From: Hermodice carunculata
Lineage: Eukaryota > Annelida > Polychaeta > Eunicida > Amphinomidae
Direction of reading: 5' to 3'
Length of the DNA: 64,000 nt
NCBI GenBank assembly: GCA_964020975.1
Contig: OZ026620.1
Location: 79,913,279 to 79,977,278 of the forward strand
Shown: piece after piece, positions 56,127 to 64,000 of the stretch
Numbering within the stretch: position 1 is the stretch's first letter
Layout of the letters: every line of letters begins with the position of its first letter
Notes under the pieces: generated by a model
Databases searched by the model: none
What the model was told of the DNA's origin: nothing
Seen by the model: only the letters and a program-made list of their open reading frames with translations
Translations under genes and position numbers: made by a program

Positions 56127-57965
56127 AACAAGATGGCTGCGTGAACAACCCATGCTCAGCTGACCTAGATATTCATCACAATTGTGGCTCTGTGAACTTG
56201 GGATAGGATCAAGGTCACCCATGCTCTGAGTAGGCCTGACCTTTATAGAAGAACCCTAACGTGCAACATCAAGGTCCCAGTTCAAGTAGTTCTTAAGTTA
56301 TAGTGAAGAGTAAAATTCATGCACGTTGCACTGTGACCCCAGAAACGAGGTAAAGGTCACTCATGTCCTGGCTGAGCATGACCTACATAGAGATACTTTA
56401 ACATGTGCAACATCAAGGTCACAACTCAAAACAGATCTCAAGTTATCAAGTGAACAGTAAATTTCATGCCAGTTGTCCTGTGACCTTGGGAATGAGGCAG
56501 AGACTCCATCCCTCCCGTTTTTAGCGGGCGATCTCCCATTTTTTGCCTTTTTTCCAAAATCTCCCGTTCTCCCGCTTAGAATATGTTGTCTCCTGCCCAG
56601 ACAAAAAAAATGGATGAGGTAAAAAAAAATCAACAAAATACATCATTTAAACTCCTTTTTTTTCAAAGTTTGCTCACCCCAGGAGGGGGCGCTGACCTCC
56701 CAGACCCATCCCCCAGCACAGTCGCTGCGCTCATTAACATCTCCAGTTTCAATAATACTCCAGGAGGGATAATCTCCAGTGTTTATGAAGCTATGGGTTG
56801 GAGTCTCTGATGAGATCAAGCTCCAAACATCACTGGAACATGACAATTTGCACAAAATAGGTAGACACTTATAAAGGGTACATCCCTGCCAAGTTTCGCA
56901 CAAATCTGGCCAGACTCATTTAAGTTGTAAGCATGACAAGAAATGTCCATGTTAAAATTCCCTATTTAAACTTTTAAAAAGATTTTCGAAAAAAAAAATC
57001 ATAAAAAATTTAAAAACCACTGGATCATGACCATTCGAACAAATTTGGTGTGGACCCACCCAAGGTACATTGTCACCAAGTTTGAAGTGAATCTGAATGA
57101 CAGTTGCTTCAGAGAAGTCCAAAATGTGAATTACCATTAGAATGTCCATTGAATTGCATAGTAAGCAATACAAAAGGTGCATTTACCCTAATTGAAAAAA
57201 TATTGTTAAAAATCAAGAATCCACAGCAGTGCTACCTAGTGAACATCTTTGCTTGACCCTTTCACAAGAAATATGTCCAGAAAGTTTCAACTTAATCTGA
57301 GTAACACATATGGAGAAGAAGTCACAAGTAACAATAACACACAAAAAATCATAAACAAAATTCGGAAAAAAATTGCAGCGCCACCTGGTGAACAAATGAA
57401 ATACTATGAGTCCCTAGGAGTGTTCGTATGTAATATCAAAGCAATTGGGTGATCGGTTGTGGAGAGGATTTTTAAAAATTTGTCTTAAGAAAGAACAAAA
57501 AAATTCATTAAAAATTCAAAAATCAATGGAACTTAACCATTTGAACAAACCTGGTAGAAAAGCCACCCAAGGTACATTGCCACCAAGTGTGAAGTCAATC
57601 TGGACGACAGTTTAAGAGAAGAAGTCGAAAATGTGAGTTAGCATTAAAATGTCCATTGACTCACATAGTGGTCAGTAGGAAAGCTGCATTTACCGACAAA
57701 TACCCGAATTTAAAAAATCGTTAAAAATCAGCAATCCATAGCAGCACCACCTAGTTAACAACTTTGTTTGACCCCTCCACAAGGAACATATCAACCAAGT
57801 TTCAGCTTAATCTTAGTGACGATTCTCGAGAAGAAGTCGAAAATAGCACCGCGACCTGGTGAACAAGTGAAGAACAAGGAGTCCCCGGGAGTGTTCCTGT
57901 GGGGTATCAAAGCAATTGGGTGAGCGGTTTCGTGGGAGATTTTTTAAGATTTGCCCCAAAAAAGA
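56127..57965 (+). mobile_element. Family H copy H3, right end missing
   Basis: The left end AACAAGATGGCTGCGTGAAC at 56127 is a degraded form of the H hairpin, followed by 'cccatgctcagctgacc', 'ggatcaaggtcaccc' and H units. Between about 56500 and 56820 lies foreign sequence rich in CTCCCG/CTCCAG. The copy stops near 57965, where a LINE fragment starts. Confidence 0.65.
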
Positions 57966-58029
57966 ACAAAAATGTGGCCTTAGTGATATCTAAGCTCTTA
58001 AGAATGTCAAACACTTCGCTTTGATCAAT

Positions 58030-58805
58030 TTGAATAGAGTCAAGTATGACAGTGGGGGTGTCCACACTTGAAAAATTGGGGCCCTTGAAATATCAAGGTT
58101 GCTCTGACTTTAGAAAAAGAGGTGAATATTTTGGTTTTTGATAAACTGTCGGTCACATGGCGATTATCATGTATTAGAGAAGGAATAGACGAAGATTGAT
58201 TTCTATTCATAAACTTTTTGATGGTGCGGCACCAAGCTTTGTTTTTATGGTTACCGCTTTTTATAGAAGCGCTAAATTTACTATTGAGAGCTTCTTGGGC
58301 ACATTTCATGTGATCTTGGTGTTGATTACGAAGATTATTATAAGCAGTCCAAGCTTGTAGATCATGTTTCTTATCTTTTGCCCTCTTATGAGCTCGAAGA
58401 ACCTTCCGCTTCTCACAACGAAGCCTAGAATTATACCATGGACGATCAGACGGACGAACTGTAATTTCTTTGTTTGGAATAGCATGGTTTGCCGCTTCAA
58501 GGAACAATTTTGTCCAACTCTTACTGCACAACTAAACATTTCCGGTCTCAAAGCAAACGTCCCAATTTGTTCTATCAAGGAAATCCCTAAACTTATCGAA
58601 ATCCGCTCTCTCGTATTCCCAAATTTGTTGAGTAAAAGAAGGTTCATTTTTGCGACGAAAAAGTATATTGGTAGCAACGACTTAATGATCACAATTAGAA
58701 ATTGGCGTTAAGACACGTGGTTCTTTTATACTATTTGGTATATTAGAAATTATTTGATCTAAACAAGTAGAGGTTGGGAACTGCAAACGTTTCGAAGCAC
58801 TAAAG
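58030..58805 (-). pseudogene. CR1/L2-type LINE fragment: end of endonuclease and linker
   Basis: The minus strand encodes RLQFPTSTCLDQIISNIP and RVLTPISNCDH (endonuclease C-terminus with the SxxDH-type end), RRKNEPSFTQQIWEYERADF, then ITVRPSDRPWYNSRLRCEKR and WCRTIKKFMNRNQSSSIPSL, the linker before the RT domain. It is not the same sequence as the LINE at 31635-34250. In-frame stops and frame changes occur, and the RT is absent: a short dead fragment. Confidence 0.75.
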
Positions 58806-59149
58806 GTGTTGTCACAAGGGAAGTGCAAAGATTGCATGACTTATGGATCGCCTGTCATCCAGCACGTGACTTCAACATGTTCAATGAAACCAAACCAAAA
58901 AAATGTCAGTGACAAAGATATGGCAAGTAACGCAGTCCCACGCTATGAACGCGTGTCTTGGTCAGGCACAAAATTCTCAGTAAAGCACTGAAATGATGCA
59001 CGTAGGGTATACGACATACTCTGCTCTTTACAGTGCTGGTCAGATATCAGTGGAAATTATACACATTATATATTCTTTAGATAGATTATTTGTTGTATGT
59101 TATGATCCAGTTAATTGCGCCTTTGAACATATCATGGATATGAATAAAT

Positions 59150-59580
59150 CTGTACACTAGGTGGCACTGAGCACTACAGTTTGTTCATGAATGGTCAGCT
59201 GAGCACAGGAATATCAAAATCCTCTTGTTTATGATTTTTGTGTGTTTTAGTTATTTTCGAATTCTTCTCCAGAACCGCCACTCAGATTAAGCTGCAAATC
59301 TTATAAAATCGTCCCCAAAACCGCTCGCCTGATTGTATTGATATCACACGGGGACACTCCTAGAGACTCCTAGTTCTTACGTTTTTCGGCACCACCTGAT
59401 TTTTTTTTTTCGCAAAATCTCAAAAAATCTCTAAAATCACTTGGCCAATTGCTTCGAAATTGCATGGAGACACTCTGGGTAACCCTAGAACTTAATTTGT
59501 TCAGGAGGTGGCGCTATTATTTTTGTTCTTTTTATGAATTTTTGCGTGTTTTCGCTATTTTCGACAAGCAGTGTTGGGAG
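59150..59580 (-). mobile_element. Family H-variant fragment, minus orientation
   Basis: The reverse complement carries AACAAGAGGATTTTGATATT (59229 downward) with the same flank ('acacacaaaaatcataaac') as the copy at 49949, plus H phrases ('ggtggcgctattat', 'cacttggccaattgc'). The shared flank shows that the two loci derive from one composite ancestor. Confidence 0.6.
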
Positions 59581-60618
59581 AGGTGAAATTGCCGTATTGG
59601 AAGACTTGTATGAGAAGCGACTGAAGCGTGTAGTTGCTTTTCTTCAAATTTCCTGGATTCTATAATGTTTGTTGGGTTTGATTTGACGCATTTAGTATCT
59701 GCTCTTCCACTTTCGTATAGATATTAAGTTTGCTTTAAAGTTGATCTGACAGACTGTATAGGGACTCCATAACCAGATCCGTTTGTCACTTAAAAATGAT
59801 CTTGATAAGGACTGAGTGTTGTGGTTACCTTTACATACAGCAGATCAGAACAATGCTTGTTAGTGGAATTGAACTGTCATTTGATTGTTATGTCATTCAG
59901 TACATAGGACTATTCGTATAATTATGCCTTTTATTTATTTATTTTTCTTTTTTTTTGGGGGGGGGGGTCTTGATCTTACCTCAACTGCTATTACAGTGTT
60001 GGAACAGTAAGCTTTCGGATTCCAACAAAGGGGGGGGGGGGTGTTTCAATATTGCTATTAAATTTAACATGTTAGATATACTATACATTAGGGGCATCCT
60101 GTCAGTGTATATACAAGAATGCGGGTAAGGTGATGATTTATCAATTTTGTAACCTTGCATCTGTATAATGTATGTGTTTCACTTTGCTCTTCTTGTAAGT
60201 AATGGTACATTAGCTGTGTCTCTGTATATGTATAGTACCATTGTTCATCCTGTGTTGTCTGGAAAAGCAATAAAATAGTGCTCCTCGAAGAGAATGGCTG
60301 CCTGACTTCACATCTAGTTATTTCTCTGTTCAGTTTGGAAAGCTTTCAGTCCCAAACTATATAAATTAACAAGGAGAGGTATAATATCCATCACAAAAAA
60401 ATAATCTGTACTGCTCCGCACCGTTGTTGACCATGACAAAATATGTTCAAATCCAAAGTATTACACAGCAGTCTCACCAGAAAATGATGCACATTCTGTT
60501 TAAACATTGTGAGCTACCTTCAGATTTTTCCTACGATATGAAAATGTATGTAGTTGAACACACATTTCCTGGTGTTTTCTGTAAAAGTGAAAACAGCGTC
60601 ACAGGAAATATACATATA

Positions 60619-60712
<94 letters not shown>

Positions 60713-61270
60713 AAATGCTAAAGTTTTTACAAGATTCTACAGTTTGGTCAACCTATTACGTACTATTGTAGGTGGCGATGTTAATATCGAAATCGATTCC
60801 GATTTCCATACACTTAATCTTGAAAACCAAATCGATTTACATTGAAACGTGCCGATGATATTGGCTGAAAAAAAAGTTTATGGACGTCTTTGGTAGCTTT
60901 TCATAATCCGTGTGTGTTACTATGAAAGGAAGGGCAGAAATGAGCGAACACATGAGCTGTGTGGGTTCGTCAGCAGGTTATATAGGACCAAACCCACTGC
61001 TCGCCTAATAAGTGCTCAGTGTTCCGTTTTGCTAATTGATCCTTCGTGTCACATGACTCTCATGTCTTTGTTAATTTCTGCAATTTGAGACCACCTATCC
61101 AAGTTGACCATTGTTGTCTGACTGTAAGTGGGACTTGTATGGCAAGTCCATGTACCGCTCTACTTGTTCTTCGTGTCACATGGGATGCATATTGTACATG
61201 TGTTTAAACATAAACAGTCACTCAAGCGTGGTTTGGAGAAAAATAAAGCCGATCGAGATACTGCGATGTG
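59581..61270. other. No gene recognised; poly-G, (AT)n and a family D scrap
   Basis: Poly-G tracts lie near 59957 and 60032. A (TA)n microsatellite spans about 60609-60709. At about 60766-60830, 'gtaggtggcgatgttaatat' followed by 'ttccatacactt' is a short remnant of the family D body. Confidence 0.6.
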
Positions 61271-61442
61271 CAGTGGAACCTGTCTTAAGGTACCACCCAC
61301 GGAACCTGTGGAAAATGGTCCTTTCTGAGAGGTGATCTCTTACGACAGGTAAACTAAACTAAAATATGCTAATGGGGATGTTGAGACTTTTTTACCGCAG
61401 GTGGTCCCTTAGCAGAGGTGGGCTTATAGACAGGTTCTACTG
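61271..61442 (+). mobile_element. Short terminal-inverted-repeat element (MITE)
   Basis: CAGTGGAACCTGTCTTAAGG at the left end; the reverse complement of the right end is CAGTAGAACCTGTCTATAAG. About 14 of the first 15 bases match, and similarity continues inward (ACCACC). The 172-bp length, lack of coding and CAGT ends fit a Tc1/mariner- or pogo-type MITE. The target duplication is not clear (TG left, TA right). Confidence 0.6.
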
Positions 61443-61680
61443 TATATAATAATAATAATTTATGAAAACCTCTGCATGGGAGAAATAAGTAAAATAGATA
61501 GCTAGAAATAAAAACATACAGGGAAATAACATGAACTGATATGATTTGCTTAAAAGTCAACTGAAAATATGCCCTGCAGACCATGGTTTAAAATAATTGT
61601 CCAAGTAAACAATCTTAAAATCTTAAGGAGTCTTTAATTCCACCAGGGGTATCCACGGTACCATGGGTGATGGCTCTGGG

Positions 61681-62136
61681 TTATGTATCATTCAAAGCTA
61701 ACTTTAAGGGTGACAGATCGAGTGAGATAATGCGCGACACTGAGGACCTTGGGTACAGTGTACCGTGTAATATGTACTGAGCAATGTGTACCATTAAAAT
61801 ATTTCGAAGTGGAGTATCAAAATGGCACAACTTATGACAGAAAGAAACTGTCCGTTCTCTAATCAAGCTATGAGTAGACGGTAAGTTTAATGCATGTAAC
61901 AATTTAGAGTGATATGAACGTTTATCAAGTCCAACAGATTACTTTGCGAGATTAGCTTGAGTCAAATCTACATCACTAACATCAGCTTTTGAAACATGGA
62001 AAGAGTCAGTTCCATAAGTCAGTACGGGTAAGCAGACAGTTTTCCAAAAGTACGTTTTAACATCATAATGACCACCGGGCCATGGCATTTCAGCTTTGTT
62101 ATGACCAAAATATGCACGAGGACGGTTTTGTATCAA
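61681..62136 (-). pseudogene. LINE reverse transcriptase C-terminal fragment
   Basis: The minus strand reads YFWKTVCLPVLTYGTDSFHV followed by DVDLTQANLAK, then one in-frame stop, then SVGLDKRSYHSKLLHALNLP and STHSLIRERTVSFCHKL. This is the typical region downstream of the RT palm in LINEs ('KT.C.P.LTYG.....S'). Nothing of the catalytic core is present. It is a short 5'-truncated relic. Confidence 0.65.
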
Positions 62137-62615
62137 TTTAATAAACTTTAATGAAATTGTGAATTTTAAAGAAATTGTGAAAGGTTCATTAATATTGCCA
62201 AAATGACCGGGCCGGACTGTCTTGGTAACTGCACACCTTGTACATATGCATCCATACTGCTAGATCATGGTCTTTGAATTACAGGACTGCATGGCATGCA
62301 TCATGATAAAGCCACTGATTATACTGTTGGCCTTCTTGCGTTTCCTTTAATCCTGCAGACAGGTAACCACTTGTGACAAACAGGACGGGGAAATAAAAGT
62401 AAGAAAAATTCAACAAAATATCTATATAATTAGGAACATTGAAAAATTATTTTTTTCCAAATTTTATTTTTGTTTGATATGAACTTAAGAGTATCGTGTA
62501 CTTGAGACGCAAAGGAAGAGGGCATTTCCATTAGTGCCAATTGGATGTTTGTGCCACTCTGAAGGTTCACTTGTTTGTTCTAATTTCGTAAGAATTGTCC
62601 CTCTTTAACCTTATG
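62137..62615. other. No gene recognised
   Basis: AT-rich spacer between the LINE relic and the next family H copy. Confidence 0.6.
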
Positions 62616-64000
62616 TAACCTGTCAATCAACTGAGGTTACAGGACGGTCTTTTGTCCGTCAGTACGTCGTCGTCCATGTTAGCATAATGGACGGCATCAG
62701 CTTCAAAACCCTTGGGGGTGAATCCTCTTCAAACTTCGTGAGGATCTATATTGCGTGGGTTTCTACCAAGTCTGTTTAAATGGTCACCCTCCAATAATAT
62801 TTGGATTTTTAAATGGCATTTGTTGTTCATGTTGGGGCATATCTAGTACAAACATAGCATCTAAAACAATTATATCCAATATATTTATCAAACTTCTGGC
62901 ACAAGCTACCACTTCCAAGTGACGGTTGACTTCGGGCGTATCTTAAATAAAAGGAATGTGACAGTCCTGTGCTCTTCTGAGCTTGCGTGTGCAAAATGAA
63001 GTGGTCCTGCGACCTTTAGAATTAGGTGAAGGTCACTTTTCTGGAAAACCGCGATGCAGAAATATCGAACTAATGACTCAACAGTCAAAGTCCTAGCGCA
63101 AACCACGTTAACTGTAAAATCCATGAAAGAGACCTCGCGACTTTGTGAATGAAGCCAAGGTAACTGATGTACTGCGCAATACCGGTCCAACGTTTTTGCT
63201 CAAATCATTCTCAAGTTATCAAGTGAATGGCACCTTGTGAATGCGGTAAAGTGCACCCACGAACTTTGCAAGTCTTGCCCTCATATCCATAAATGGCCCT
63301 ATGCAACTTAAAGCAATTGACCTGCTGGTTTGACAGAATTTTTCCAAAAGATTTTGCCGAATAACGAACTAATTCACATTAAAAAAAAAGAAAATCCGAA
63401 AATCGATGGAGCACGACGTTTTGAATATACTTGGAAGAGATCCACTGTCCTCAAGGTACATCCACGCTAAGTTTGGAGTGGATCTGGCTCAGGGATTCGA
63501 AGCAGTCGAAAGTGTGAATTACCATTGCACTGCACGTTGGCTTACATATTAATCAATAGGAGTGTATGCATTAAGCGATGAGAACTGATAAGTACCTGAA
63601 ATCTAATAAAAAAAAAATTGCAAATCAGGGATTCCAAGGATCACCACTTAGTGAAAAACTTAGCTAGACGCTTCCTAAAGGTACATTTCACCAAGTTTCA
63701 GCGTGACATGACTTACGGTTTGAGAGATGTCGTAAATTACGAAAACACACAATGTTGATTAAAGACATATAAAAATCTTGCAGCGCAACCTGTGGACGCA
63801 ATCAAGATCGGGGTCCCCAGAAATGTAGCTGTGCAATTCTAAAGCTGTTGTCCAAGCGGTTTCTGAGAAATTTTTAAAAAACATTTTGAGCAAAAACAGG
63901 AAAAAAATGCGGTAGAGACCCGCCAAGTACAGATCTCTATTCAGTTGAAATGTGATCAGACCAGTGGTTTCGGAGTAGTCGAAAATGTAATTGAAGACAG
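62616..64000. mobile_element. Family H copies, mixed orientation, running off the window
   Basis: From 62616 to about 62840 the sequence is minus-oriented: a degraded right hairpin (TAACCT...AGGTTA, 62627-62641), a GTCCGTC...CGTCGTCGTCC tract and H phrases. From about 63250 plus-oriented H phrases ('cgatggagcacgac', 'aagtttggagtggatctggc', 'ttggcttacat') run to the window end. A subterminal AAGGTCAC-bearing segment lies near 63030. Confidence 0.6.

Overview
The window is intron- and repeat-dominated eukaryotic DNA, AT-rich and full of microsatellites. Host coding sequence appears only as short exons with normal splice sites, and most of the rest is mobile or tandem DNA. The mix (Slo-beta and Dispatched-like exons, CR1/L2-type LINEs, a tyrosine-recombinase retrotransposon, a tRNA-derived SINE, dense AGGTCA-type repeats, over-represented TAGGCCTA) suggests a marine invertebrate, possibly a deuterostome such as an echinoderm or hemichordate. 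That placement is inference.

Layout. 0-3.2 kb: TA microsatellite and a minus-strand exon with a SAP domain. 3.2-8.45 kb: a large tandem array of ~145-bp units, each holding a palindrome of two TCAAGGTCA sites. 9.5 kb: a SINE. 10.0-18.1 kb: two minus-strand exons of a BK-channel beta subunit (KCNMB) gene around a 7.3-kb intron filled with repeats; the second exon has an in-frame stop inside a conserved motif. 19-29.8 kb: opposed copies of one repeat family (D) around a larger one (H), plus LINE and MITE pieces. 30.2-39.1 kb: two minus-strand exons of a Dispatched/Patched-like transporter, the last with a frameshift and the other ending abruptly in LINE sequence. Between them lie a damaged CR1/L2-type LINE and a 2-kb stretch with about ten copies of GTGATTCCGTTAC. 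39.3-45.9 kb: an apparently whole tyrosine-recombinase retrotransposon inside a TATC/TGTC compound satellite. 46.6-64 kb: further H-family copies (nested), LINE fragments, a small MITE and microsatellites.

Main observation: several repeat families that share no obvious internal sequence share end architecture. The left end is AACAARA followed by a short, often perfect, hairpin. The right end, where seen, is a GACGG-rich stretch, a hairpin and CTAA(AAA). Many carry TGACCTTGA-type nuclear-receptor half-sites near the left end. I propose that they are non-autonomous families moved by one unseen machinery, perhaps Helitron/Helentron-like. No transposase or Rep/helicase gene for them is in the window.

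The host genes are fragments of larger genes, so no operon-like cooperation can be read. No rRNA, free-standing tRNA gene or CRISPR array was seen.
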